46,512 nt of DNA from Chromatiales bacterium (GTDB lineage Bacteria; Pseudomonadota; Gammaproteobacteria; UBA6429; Thiohalophilaceae). The position numbers and the translations under genes are program-made. The notes beneath the pieces were generated by a model, which saw only the letters and a list, made by a program, of their open reading frames with translations, did not search any database and was not told the DNA's origin. This document shows positions 25,180-33,229 of this stretch, one piece after another. The stretch lies in contig JALSSV010000066.1 of NCBI GenBank assembly GCA_026984045.1, positions 1 through 46,512 on the forward strand, read 5' to 3'. Numbering within the stretch: the first letter of the stretch is position 1; the number at the start of each line of letters is the position of its first letter.

Positions 25180-26087
25180 GGTTCGGCAATCCGGAAGAGG
25201 CTGACCCGGTTGGCCAGGGTCTCCGCGACATACAGCCGGTCATCCGTATCGACGGCCAGACCGGTGGGGGTCGTCAGTCGATGGCCGGGAGTGGCCAGCA
25301 CCTGCAGGAAGGCCCCGTCCGGATCGAAAATCTGGATCACGTCGAGATAGCTGTCGCTCACGTAGAGCCGGCCACGGCGATCCACGGCCACCCCCTTGGG
25401 CCGGAACAACCGGCCGGGTCGCACGCCCCAGCTGCCGGCATGGAAGACGAAGTCGCCGCTGCGCTCGAAGAGTTGCACCCGGGTATTGAACACGTCCACC
25501 ACGGCCAGGCGCCGGCCGGGCAACACGGCCAGCGTGGCCGGATAGCGGAACTCTCCGGGGCCGGAACCGTTGCCGCCCCAGCGGCGCAGCAAACGGCCGC
25601 GCGGAGTATAGACTCGCACCTCGTGGCTGCGGTTGGTGGTCACGAACAGCTCGCGCCCGTCGCGGCTGGCCGCCACGTCGATGGGCCGCTGGGGCACCGC
25701 AAAGGCATGCAGGCGCTGGCCCGTGGGTGAAAAAATCAGGATCCGGTCAGTGCCGCGATCGGCCACCACGATATGGCCGGCCGGATCGATGTCCAGCCCT
25801 ACCGGTGCCTGCAGCGGATCGTCGCCGCTGGCGCCAAAGGCGCCCTGATACCGGCCGCGGGAATCGTACAGCACGATGCGCCGGTGCCCGCCGTCCACCA
25901 CCGCCACCTGCCCCTCGTGCACGGCCACGTCGGTGGGCAGCAACAGGGCCTGTTCCCCCCGCCCCTGGAGCAGCCGCAGGGGTTGCCCGACAAGGGAGTC
26001 GGCGGCGACCGCCCCCTGCACCAGCAGCCACGGCAGCATGGCCAGCAGGACGAGGCCCCGGGAGACTGGATGCCGATCGCGGTTCAC
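25176..26087 (-). CDS. Secreted NHL-repeat beta-propeller
   Basis: A 303-residue protein with a cleavable signal (ending near AVAADS, no lipobox) and six NHL-type repeats such as LPTDVAVHEGQVAVVDGGHR, APVGLDIDPAGHIVVADRGT, RPKGVAVDRRGRLYVSDSYL and TPTGLAVDTDDRLYVAETLA. It is coupled to the 18-haem gene by an ATGA overlap. The start is GTG at 26087, 31 bases after the membrane triheme gene. Its constant pairing with a multihaem gene, as with the other NHL proteins of the region, suggests it binds or positions the cytochrome. No enzymatic residues are evident. Confidence 0.88.
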   Translation of the reverse strand: MNRDRHPVSRGLVLLAMLPWLLVQGAVAADSLVGQPLRLLQGRGEQALLLPTDVAVHEGQVAVVDGGHRRIVLYDSRGRYQGAFGASGDDPLQAPVGLDIDPAGHIVVADRGTDRILIFSPTGQRLHAFAVPQRPIDVAASRDGRELFVTTNRSHEVRVYTPRGRLLRRWGGNGSGPGEFRYPATLAVLPGRRLAVVDVFNTRVQLFERSGDFVFHAGSWGVRPGRLFRPKGVAVDRRGRLYVSDSYLDVIQIFDPDGAFLQVLATPGHRLTTPTGLAVDTDDRLYVAETLANRVSLFRIAEP

Positions 26088-26118
26088 CGCTGGCTCACCT
26101 CCGCTGCGGATGACGTTC

Positions 26119-27075
26119 TCAGTCCTCGCCGCCGGTCCGGAACAGTTTCGGCAGATAGAACTTCTTGTACTTCCTGACGATCCCGGTGATGTTGAGGTTG
26201 GTCAGATCACCGATCCGGGTCTCGGAGAATCCCAGTTTGCGGAACGGCAGGTAACTTCGATCTTCGGGCGCGTGGCAGCGATCGCAGAAACGGCCCTTGC
26301 GCCGCACCCGCCGGTGCAGGCGTTTTTTCATGGCCTCCCGATCCACGTCGGAGAGCTGATCCTTCACGGCCAGGAATTCCTGGACCTCGGGCTTGTCCTC
26401 GGTGGCCTCCATCAGCGTCTCCTCGCCGTCGATCCGGGCATAGACGACGATCTTCGAGTACACGTCGTCGGTGGGGATCAGATAGCCGGTTGCGGGATCG
26501 ATGTCGGTGCCAAACGGCCGCCCCCTGACCGGGATCCCCGAGTAATTGAGCCAGGCAAACCGGTAACCGGCCTCCGGAATCTTCTTCTCGTCCGTGTGAC
26601 AGGTCATGCAACCGATGAACTGGGTGTGCATGTTGAGCAGGGTGCGGATCATGCGCGTCTTGGAATGGGGATAGTCGCCGTGGCAATAGAAGCAGGCCGG
26701 CTTTTTGCCCAGGTTGATCACGTCCACGTGCGGGGCATTGTGGAAGTGCCGCATCTTCTCCGAGTAGCGCTCTTCCTTGAGCCGGGCCAGGAGTTCGGGC
26801 TTCGCCGCCTCCTCGAACCAGCCCAGGCGCTCCCCGATGACCACCGCACTCTCACCCAGCAGGGTGAGGATCACGCCCCCCAGAATCAGGGTGGTGAGGA
26901 AGGCGATCACCGGGTGCTCGCGTCGCACACCCACGATGTGAAAGGGATCGTCGTGATAACGGCCGGGGATCCGGGCCTTGTGATCGATCATCACCAGGAT
27001 GGCGATGCCCAGGAGGATGAACAGCAACACGCTGATCACGACGTAGGCGATGAGAACGATGTTGGTATCCGACAT
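26119..27075 (-). CDS. Membrane-anchored triheme cytochrome c of the quinone module
   Basis: 318 residues. Two N-terminal membrane helices (about 6-29 and 56-78) precede a periplasmic domain with three CxxCH motifs: CFYCH and CMTCH close together, and CDRCH about 115 residues later. Free histidines such as HFHNAPHVDV may be distal ligands. It does not follow the NapC/NirT layout (one helix, four haems). It follows a cytochrome b gene and a tiny membrane peptide, so it is probably the c-type subunit of an inner-membrane quinone-cytochrome oxidoreductase, comparable in logic to the Cbc complexes of Geobacter. The family assignment is uncertain; the membrane-plus-haem reading is firm. Confidence 0.85.
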   Translation of the reverse strand: MSDTNIVLIAYVVISVLLFILLGIAILVMIDHKARIPGRYHDDPFHIVGVRREHPVIAFLTTLILGGVILTLLGESAVVIGERLGWFEEAAKPELLARLKEERYSEKMRHFHNAPHVDVINLGKKPACFYCHGDYPHSKTRMIRTLLNMHTQFIGCMTCHTDEKKIPEAGYRFAWLNYSGIPVRGRPFGTDIDPATGYLIPTDDVYSKIVVYARIDGEETLMEATEDKPEVQEFLAVKDQLSDVDREAMKKRLHRRVRRKGRFCDRCHAPEDRSYLPFRKLGFSETRIGDLTNLNITGIVRKYKKFYLPKLFRTGGED

Positions 27076-27111
27076 GACGGCGCCCCGTTTCCCGCTAACT
27101 GGAACTGTTAT

Positions 27112-27225
27112 TCAGGATTGAAAGAAGAACATCCACAACACGAACAGGCCGCCGAGACTGGCCAGCAGCACCAGCAGCAGCGAGCCGTAGGCGATCAGTT
27201 TCTGCACCGGCCTGAGAGGTTGCAT
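27112..27225 (-). CDS. 37-residue single-helix membrane peptide
   Basis: A short frame fills the gap between the cytochrome b and triheme genes: MQPLRPVQKL, then a hydrophobic helix (about 12-34, containing LLLVLLASLGGLFVLWMFFF), ending QS. GAGGGG stands six to seven bases before its ATG, and it starts 10 bases after the cytochrome b stop. The form (short basic cytoplasmic end, one helix) is that of small oxidase/cytochrome subunits such as CcoQ or CydX. I infer that it is a small subunit of the cytochrome b/c module. No homologue is recognised by eye. Confidence 0.72.
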   Translation of the reverse strand: MQPLRPVQKLIAYGSLLLVLLASLGGLFVLWMFFFQS

Positions 27226-27235
27226 GACCAGCCCC

Positions 27236-28183
27236 TCAGTCACGAACCGGCTCGGGTTCGGCAAGCGCCTCGCCCTCGGGGATGGCCACCAGCTCCCGGG
27301 CCAGCAGCATATCCATGAGTTTCTCCCGCTCCTCGGGGATCTCGACCAGGTTGCGCAGGTATTCGAGGAAATGCTCCTCCATCTGGTGTTCCCGCGTGAT
27401 CTTGCCGGTCAGAAAGGTCCACTGCATGGGAAAACGGCCGGGTGCCAGGTGCACGTTGTACCAGTGCCAGTAGGCAATCACGAACAGCGCCAGCAGGGCC
27501 TCGTGGGGGTGGGAGAGGCGCATCATCTCCTGAAAGTTGGCCGCCACCCCGGCCGGCAGGACCGCCGCCCAGAACTCGGGAAACAGGAAGGAGGAGCCGG
27601 AGATCACCATCACCAGGTTGCCGAAGGCCGCGGCGAAATAATGGATCTTCTGCTTGTACATGAACTTGTCCATCTCGGGGCGCTGATCCGCCAGCTCGAA
27701 GAAGTAGCGGAAGTCGGCCTGGAAGTCGCGCACGTCCTTCCAGACGGGAAGGATGGTGCGTTGCAGGTCGAAGGTGCCGTTCATCAGTTTCTGCACGGTG
27801 CCGCCGACGATGGTGAAGACGTGGTAGATCATGCTGAAGATCATCACCGAGGCCAACGTCCGGTGGATGACCCGTGACACGTCCACCCCCCCGACCAGGG
27901 CATTCAGCGGGGCGGCCCACGAATGTTCGAAAAAGGCGATGGGCAGCCCCGTGAAGGCCAGGGTAAGGAAGGTCACGAAGGTCAGCATGTGCTGGATGCA
28001 GATGTGCACCGAATAGCGCGGCAGATCGCCGATCGGATTCGACACCACGTTCTTGTAGAGCAGCACCCGATCCTGGGGCATGGCGGCGATCACCCGTTCG
28101 ATCTCGGCCTGCGCCTCCGGACTCACCCGGTTGTAGGCCATGGTCCGGTCGAGCACCCGGCGCGCTTCGTCCGACAATTTCAT
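27236..28183 (-). CDS. Di-haem cytochrome b, quinone-reactive membrane subunit
   Basis: A 315-residue protein with four to five membrane helices and histidines placed as in the formate-dehydrogenase gamma/cytochrome b561-type family: HICIQHMLTF (helix 1), VIHRTLAS and IYHVFTIVGG (helix 2), KIHYFAAAFGN (helix 3), LSHPHEALLAL and YWHWYNVHLAP (helix 4). Such subunits hold two b haems and exchange electrons with the quinone pool. The N-terminal 50 residues are cytoplasmic and charged; the acidic C-terminus (EGEALAEPEPVRD) is unusual. AGGAGG stands eight bases before the ATG. It is followed by the membrane peptide and triheme genes and preceded by the 8-haem anchored protein, which supports a four-subunit complex. 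Confidence 0.9.
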   Translation of the reverse strand: MKLSDEARRVLDRTMAYNRVSPEAQAEIERVIAAMPQDRVLLYKNVVSNPIGDLPRYSVHICIQHMLTFVTFLTLAFTGLPIAFFEHSWAAPLNALVGGVDVSRVIHRTLASVMIFSMIYHVFTIVGGTVQKLMNGTFDLQRTILPVWKDVRDFQADFRYFFELADQRPEMDKFMYKQKIHYFAAAFGNLVMVISGSSFLFPEFWAAVLPAGVAANFQEMMRLSHPHEALLALFVIAYWHWYNVHLAPGRFPMQWTFLTGKITREHQMEEHFLEYLRNLVEIPEEREKLMDMLLARELVAIPEGEALAEPEPVRD

Positions 28184-28230
28184 GATGAATTCCTCCTGTG
28201 CATGGCTTCAGCAGGCCTTCTCCCGCCCGG

Positions 28231-29358
28231 TCAAATCACCCGATCCCGATCACGCTTCGACTTGCGCCACCAGGACGAGCCCTTGCGGATCTGCCAGATC
28301 ACGCCATCGCGCCAGCGGCCGATGGTCTCCATTAGGGCCATGCCGATGAGCATCACCAGCACGATGTCGCCAACCCACCCGTAGATCACCTCGGCATAGT
28401 GACGGAAGGGGTTGTCCTGGATGTCGCTGGTGGGATGCGGATCCAGCCGGGCGTAGTTCTCGTCGGCATACTTGTGGCAGCGCCGGCAGGTCTGCAGTTT
28501 GCGTTCGGGACTCACCGGCGACACCGGATCCCGCGACGGGCGGATGAAATGCACGTTCAGGTAGTAGTCGTCCTGATCCACATGGCAGTCGACGCAGTTG
28601 GCCGCCTTCTTGAATCCGTAGTGGGTCACCTTGCCGTGGAAGCTTTCCAGGTAGGATTCCACCGCATAGGGATACTTGCGGCCCAACTCGCGCCCTTCCA
28701 GCCGGGCGGCCTTGAGGTGCCGCTGGACCAGTCGCTGATCGCCGTGGCAGTTGGCACACAGTTGCACGATCTGCCGGGAATCCCGTTTCACTTCCCTGAT
28801 CCGCCGGCTGGTGTGCTTGTACCAGTTCTCCACGAAGGCCCGGTCCTCGTGGCAGACCACACAACGTTTCACGATGTGCTCGGGCAGCTGTTTCTCCTGC
28901 GGGTTGTAGATGGGATTGGTGTGACAGGTCACACAGTAGGGCTTGTCCCGATCCGGCCCCCTGGCGTTCTTGGGCCGGCCATGCACGCTCCTGATGTATT
29001 TGGCGTAGATCGGCTTGTGGCTGAAGCGCTTGCCGGTGGCCGGGTTCTTGATCGAATGGCACTCGGAGTCGCATTGCACCCCCACCTTCACCGGCCGGTG
29101 TGGCAGTTCCTTGATGTAGCTGTGGCAATCCCGGCAGGGGACGTTGCGATGCACGGTGCGGGAGAAGACGTGCGGCATCACGTAATAGCTGCGAAACACG
29201 CCGTCGTCCGTGACCCGCCCCATCTTCGGGTACTTGTGGCACATCAGGCAGTTTTCGTCGTCCTCGAATGCGCCCTGCGCCGGCACGGCGAGCGGCCAGA
29301 GGATCAGACAGGCCAGCACCAGGCCAATTTCGCGCCGCGTTCGAACAATGGCAAACAT
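28231..29358 (-). CDS. Octahaem cytochrome with C-terminal membrane anchor and one CX3CH site
   Basis: 375 residues: a signal peptide (about 1-30), seven CxxCH motifs (CLMCH, CRDCH, CVTCH, CVVCH, CANCH, CVDCH, CRRCH) and one with an extra residue, CDSECH at 96-101, then a C-terminal helix (IVLVMLIGMALMETIG) and a very basic tail inside (SSWWRKSKRDRDR). It is thus a periplasmic 8-haem domain fixed to the inner membrane by its C-terminus. I read the third site codon by codon and it is not a frameshift. The start at 29358 has GGAGG five bases upstream. It is the first gene of the cytochrome b module and probably the electron entry or exit point to the periplasmic wires. Confidence 0.9.
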   Translation of the reverse strand: MFAIVRTRREIGLVLACLILWPLAVPAQGAFEDDENCLMCHKYPKMGRVTDDGVFRSYYVMPHVFSRTVHRNVPCRDCHSYIKELPHRPVKVGVQCDSECHSIKNPATGKRFSHKPIYAKYIRSVHGRPKNARGPDRDKPYCVTCHTNPIYNPQEKQLPEHIVKRCVVCHEDRAFVENWYKHTSRRIREVKRDSRQIVQLCANCHGDQRLVQRHLKAARLEGRELGRKYPYAVESYLESFHGKVTHYGFKKAANCVDCHVDQDDYYLNVHFIRPSRDPVSPVSPERKLQTCRRCHKYADENYARLDPHPTSDIQDNPFRHYAEVIYGWVGDIVLVMLIGMALMETIGRWRDGVIWQIRKGSSWWRKSKRDRDRVI

Positions 29359-29508
29359 GCTTCCCTCCCGCGCTGTGCGCATCGCCATCTCCATTCCCGC
29401 AGGCCTGGCCACTGTCGTTCTTCTCTGCGCCGACCGAAAAGCCCTTTGCCGACCTTTTCAACCGTCTGCGCTCGCGACGACTCGCGGTAGCGGCTTTTCA
29501 TTCACGCA

Positions 29509-29522
29509 TGACACAAGTGTCA
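29509..29522. promoter_or_regulatory. TGACAC-N2-GTGTCA inverted repeat
   Basis: A dyad with 6-base arms and a 2-base centre, in the 218-base gap ahead of the octahaem/cytochrome b genes, about 150 bases before the start at 29358. It is the only clear symmetrical element in that gap and a likely operator or activator site for the module. Confidence 0.4.
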
Positions 29523-29576
29523 CGCCTGTTTCGCCTGTCGCCAAGGGTCTTCCGCGCGGTTTCTGCAATTTTCTTG

Positions 29577-30566
29577 CTACAGATCATGACAGTTCTCGCA
29601 CAGGAAACGTGCGCGCAGGCGCTTGGGCTCATCCGCTCCCCGCGCGGCACGCGGATTTCGAATCACGCCCCGGGCATGGGGGTTGTGGCAGGTGGCGCAA
29701 TAGATTTCCCCGCTGTCTTCTTCCCGCGGCAGGATGAGGCCGTTGCGGGTTGCCATCTTCTCCATGTAACGGGCGATCCCCGGCGGGGGACGGACCAGGT
29801 GGTTCGGCCCCCCCTTGTCGAGAAACACCAGATCCCCGCCGGGATGGGGCAACACTTCGTGACAGTTGAGGCACAGTTGCGAATACCGATCCGGCACCAC
29901 CAGTTCCGTATCCACCGCCCGCCCATCGGACAACTGCCGGGGCACCTTGCGATGGCACAGCAGACAGGTGTTGGTGATCACCTGGCCATGGGCGTCGACC
30001 TGGGCATGGGCATCGAGTCGCGCGTAGGCCCGGCGGGGATGGCAGGCATAACACAGGCCCGTGCGGGATCGATAGGGACCGCCACGCAAGAAGGCGTGGC
30101 GCAGCTTGCGCTCGCGAAAGTTCTCCCGCCGGCACTGGACGCGGATGTCGTGACAGGTGAGGCACCCGAGGCGAGGCCGGCCGGCCCTCCCCTGCAGGTG
30201 TTCACGCAGGCCGGGATTCATCCCCTTCAGCAGGCGACGGCTTACCGCAATGCCCACCGGATGCACGTGCACGTGATCCTTTCCCTGATCGTGGCAGAAG
30301 CCACAGAGCCGCTCGGTGTCACGAAAGCGGCGACGCGGCCTGGCGACGTTCAGCGGGGCTCGATGGCAGGTGGTGCAGGCCTCCTCACGCCAGTGGGGAT
30401 CGGGGATCTGCGCCGGCCGAATCGCGCCGGCGCGCAACCAGGCCGGGATCCGTTGGGGCTGGGCCAGCAGCTGTTTCTCGCCCACTGCTGCCAGCGACAC
30501 GGGACCGGGCCACATCAGGGCCACCAGCATAAGGCCTCGCCACAGGCGTATCGTCCTGCGCACCAC
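29577..30566 (-). CDS. Periplasmic octahaem cytochrome, doubled CxxCH type
   Basis: A 329-residue protein with a signal peptide (ending near SLA-AVG) and eight CxxCH motifs: CTTCH, CGFCH, CLTCH, CYACH, CLLCH, CLNCH, CATCH and CENCH. The chain stops three residues after the last motif's first histidine region (LCENCHDL). The 7-haem protein at 34930 ends the same way (LCFECHDL), and both have the pattern of a haem pair 20-40 residues apart near the end. GTG start with GAGAGGAA just upstream; a second GTG is adjacent. No anchor is seen, so it should be a soluble periplasmic or exported wire. It follows an NHL lipoprotein gene by 96 bases. Confidence 0.9.
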   Translation of the reverse strand: MVRRTIRLWRGLMLVALMWPGPVSLAAVGEKQLLAQPQRIPAWLRAGAIRPAQIPDPHWREEACTTCHRAPLNVARPRRRFRDTERLCGFCHDQGKDHVHVHPVGIAVSRRLLKGMNPGLREHLQGRAGRPRLGCLTCHDIRVQCRRENFRERKLRHAFLRGGPYRSRTGLCYACHPRRAYARLDAHAQVDAHGQVITNTCLLCHRKVPRQLSDGRAVDTELVVPDRYSQLCLNCHEVLPHPGGDLVFLDKGGPNHLVRPPPGIARYMEKMATRNGLILPREEDSGEIYCATCHNPHARGVIRNPRAARGADEPKRLRARFLCENCHDL

Positions 30567-30662
30567 TTCCTCTCCCCCGTGCCGTCGATGGATCGTTTCG
30601 CACTCGCCGGGCCGGCACGATGGCCCGGTGACGTGGCCGGTGTCCCATCATCGCGGACACCG

Positions 30663-31799
30663 TCAGGGCGATGCCCCTTTGGCCGCCGGGACGGCGGTTG
30701 CCGGCGTTTCGCTCTCCGTGGCCGGTTTCAGATAGGGCGTCGGCCTGAACACCTCCACCTTGCGGAAGAACTGATCGACCAGGTACAGACGGCCGTCAGC
30801 CTCGTCGATGTCCACCCCCGCGGGGAGCATGAAGGCGCCCGGCACATCCCGGTTGCCCCGCGCGCCGATGAACATCAGCAGGCGGCCATCCGGATCGAAG
30901 ATCTGCACGTTGCCGAAGGCCGCATCGACCACGTAGACGTTGCCCCAGCGATCCACCGTGATGCCCTTGGGGCGCGAGAACTGGCCGGAGCGCCGGCCGA
31001 TACTGCCGAACTTGCGCACGAACTTCCCGTCGAGGGTGAATACCTGGATCCGGAAGTTGCCGCCATCGACCACGTACAACAGATTGTTGTAGGGGCTGAT
31101 CACCGCATCCCGGGGCAGGTTGAATTCCCCATCACCGGTGCCGCGCCTGCCGATGGTGTCGAGCAGCTTGCCGGTGATGGCATCGAAGACCAGCACGTGA
31201 TGGTCGTCGTTGTCCACGCCACCGGTATCCACCACGAAGACCCGGCTGCCTTCCGGATCCACCGCCACACCCGACGGCCGCCGAAAGTATTTCTGCCCCC
31301 CGACCGCACGCAGGAAACGGCCGTCGCGGTTGTAGATGACCACCCGCTTGGCGGTGCCATCACAGACATAGATGTTGCCCAGCCGATCCTTGGCGATGCC
31401 CAGTGGCAGGAACAGGCGCCCCGGCTCCTCGCGGCCCAGCTCGAAGAACCTGCCCATGCCCTGCGGGTCGAACACCATCACGGTTCGCCGCACCGTGTCC
31501 CCGACGAACATGCGCCCCTGGTGCACGACCACGTCGAAGGGTTTGGCGAAGCCCTCGCCTTTCTTTTGCTCGCCGGTGGCGAAACGCCGGAAGGCACTGG
31601 TGGAATCTTCCTTCACCACGTCCAGACTGCTGTGGATGGTGCGTTCGTAGACGTAGCGTGGTTTTTCCGGGGGTGGCGGATAGACCGGAATCACCCCCGC
31701 CCGTTTCGGGGTCTCGGTGGTGGTGGTACAGCCGCTCAGCCCGAGCAGCACGATGGCCAGACTCGCCGTCAGCCCCCTTCTCAACACGCCGCTGTGCAA
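30663..31799 (-). CDS. NHL-repeat beta-propeller lipoprotein
   Basis: A 378-residue lipoprotein (SLAIVLLGLSGCTTT) with a Pro-rich linker (VIPVYPPPPEKPRYVYE) and six NHL repeats, for example LPLGIAKDRLGNIYVCDGTA, RPSGVAVDPEGSRVFVVDTG, RPKGITVDRWGNVYVVDAAF and LPAGVDIDEADGRLYLVDQF. I chose the TTG at 31799, with GGAG seven bases before it, since no ATG or GTG fits a signal peptide better; a GTG five codons in is the alternative. It begins the minus-strand series of conduit genes and is followed by the soluble octahaem gene. The linker may let the propeller reach away from the membrane. Confidence 0.85.
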   Translation of the reverse strand: MHSGVLRRGLTASLAIVLLGLSGCTTTTETPKRAGVIPVYPPPPEKPRYVYERTIHSSLDVVKEDSTSAFRRFATGEQKKGEGFAKPFDVVVHQGRMFVGDTVRRTVMVFDPQGMGRFFELGREEPGRLFLPLGIAKDRLGNIYVCDGTAKRVVIYNRDGRFLRAVGGQKYFRRPSGVAVDPEGSRVFVVDTGGVDNDDHHVLVFDAITGKLLDTIGRRGTGDGEFNLPRDAVISPYNNLLYVVDGGNFRIQVFTLDGKFVRKFGSIGRRSGQFSRPKGITVDRWGNVYVVDAAFGNVQIFDPDGRLLMFIGARGNRDVPGAFMLPAGVDIDEADGRLYLVDQFFRKVEVFRPTPYLKPATESETPATAVPAAKGASP

Positions 31800-32123
31800 G
31801 ATACTTCTCCTCTGTTGCCGGAAATCACGAACTCGGGAACCACGCTCGCGGCGCCCGGTGAATCCCCGCCACTGGCTTGCCTGACGAGACGCGGGTTCCC
31901 CCTGTACGCACCGGCATGCAAACCGATAGCAAGGATGATGCCATGCCCGACCGGGCAGCGCAGCCAATACCGCAGCCTTTTGGTCTGGCATGAAATCCGC
32001 AGTGATTCGCAATGAGTCGATCGGCATCCGCACCGGCGCGGTCCGGCCGTCGACAGCCGATGACGCCTGTGACAACATCCCGCATACATTGCTGACACAC
32101 CCGAGCAACGACGAAACCGCCTC
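31800..32123. other. 324-base divergent intergenic region
   Basis: It separates the NHL lipoprotein gene (minus) from the triple cytochrome c gene (plus). It holds one sigma54-like element on the plus strand (31986-32001) and two TGACA direct repeats (32070-32074 and 32093-32097). No convincing sigma70 promoter, small gene or terminator was seen in it. Confidence 0.6.
31986..32001 (+). promoter_or_regulatory. Sigma54-like promoter for the triple cytochrome c genes
   Basis: TGGCATGAAATCCGCA has GG-N10-GC spacing and a strong -24 half (TGGCATG against TGGCACG); the -12 half (CCGCA against TTGCA) is weaker. Transcription would start about 110 bases before the gene at 32124. Confidence 0.45.
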
Positions 32124-33224
32124 ATGCCCTGTCTCCTGTCGATCCTCCTGTTCATGTTCCTGTTCCTGTCCCCGGCGGCCGCGGAAACACCGCAGCCGGC
32201 GTTGATCTACCACGACTACTGTTCGGTCTGTCATGGCGATCAGGGCAATGGCCGGTCTCATGCCCGCTCGAGCCTGCAACCCCCGCCGCGGGACTTCACC
32301 GATCCGGCCGGCGCCGCGGCACTGACCCGCGAACGGATGATCCGCTCGGTCACCCACGGGGTGCCCGGCACGGCCATGGTAGGCTGGGAAAAACAGCTCA
32401 GCGCCGCGGAGATCGCGGCCGTGGTGGACTACATCCGCGACACCTTCATGCCACAACCGGTGGCGACCTCGACCGATCGGGGCGAGGAAATCTATGCCCA
32501 CACCTGCTCGGTCTGCCACGGCGACAAGGGCAACAGCGCCAAGTGGGGCAGCAATCTGCTGGCCCGCCGGCCGCGGGACTTCACCAGCGCAGCCGCGCGA
32601 CGCGAACTGACTCGCGAACGCATGATTCATTCGGTGACCCATGGCGTGCCCGGCACCCCGATGATGGCCTTCGACAGCCAGCTCTCCCCCACCGACATCG
32701 AAGCGGTGGTGGACTACATTCGCAAACGCTTCATGCGGCCGGCCACGGCCGGCATTTCCGGCACCTCCGCCCACGGCAAGCGCAGCGCGCCCGCCCCGAA
32801 AGCGGAGCGCAATTTCCCGGAAATGGGAGTGATCACCCAGCCTCTGATTCCCGAATCCGAGAAAGACGCCAAACCCGAGCCGGCCGACATGCGCGCCGCC
32901 CTGCCCGACGGCTTGCGGGGCGATCCGGTCGAAGGCAAGGCGCTCTACCTCCAGAACTGCGTCCCCTGCCATGGCCTGGCCGGGGATGGCGAAGGTCCGC
33001 GCGCCTATTTCATCTTTCCCCGGCCACGCGATTTCACCCGCGACTACTCCCGGGCCGTATTCAACCGGCCACGCCTGTACCGCGCCATCAGTGAAGGCAA
33101 GAACGGCACCGAAATGCCAGCCTGGTCACGGGTGCTCACGGCCCAACAGATCGCCGATCTGAGCGAGTACGTCTTCCAGGCCTTCATCCAGGGCAGGGAA
33201 ACGCCGGCCACCGCCAAGCGCTGA
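32124..33224 (+). CDS. Triple-domain class I cytochrome c
   Basis: A 366-residue protein with a signal peptide (ending near AAA-ETP) and three cytochrome c domains with CSVCH, CSVCH and CVPCH. Each has the same later motifs: PPPRDFT, RRPRDFT or FPRPRDFT, then GVPGTAMVGW, GVPGTPMMAF or KNGTEMPAW (Met ligand), then a last helix (AAVVDYIR). Domains 1 and 2 are a close tandem duplication; domain 3 is separated by a 60-residue charged linker. It is followed 5 bases later by a related three-haem gene. Such multi-domain class I proteins are high-potential periplasmic carriers that often feed terminal oxidases; the partner here is unknown. Confidence 0.92.
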   Translation: MPCLLSILLFMFLFLSPAAAETPQPALIYHDYCSVCHGDQGNGRSHARSSLQPPPRDFTDPAGAAALTRERMIRSVTHGVPGTAMVGWEKQLSAAEIAAVVDYIRDTFMPQPVATSTDRGEEIYAHTCSVCHGDKGNSAKWGSNLLARRPRDFTSAAARRELTRERMIHSVTHGVPGTPMMAFDSQLSPTDIEAVVDYIRKRFMRPATAGISGTSAHGKRSAPAPKAERNFPEMGVITQPLIPESEKDAKPEPADMRAALPDGLRGDPVEGKALYLQNCVPCHGLAGDGEGPRAYFIFPRPRDFTRDYSRAVFNRPRLYRAISEGKNGTEMPAWSRVLTAQQIADLSEYVFQAFIQGRETPATAKR

Positions 33225-33229
33225 GGCTC

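Noticed and set aside
22879-25350. Plus-strand open frame of 823 codons opposite the 18-haem gene
   Set aside because: Shadow: the repeated CxxCH units on the minus strand explain the sequence, and this frame crosses into the NHL gene.
29056-29073. Frameshift as the cause of the CX3CH motif
   Set aside because: The frame is open and in register before and after, with normal CxxCH motifs on both sides.
30638-30662. CGGTGTCC/GGACACCG hairpin after the NHL lipoprotein stop as a terminator
   Set aside because: 8-bp stem with a 9-base loop but no T-run; genes continue in the same direction 72 bases later.
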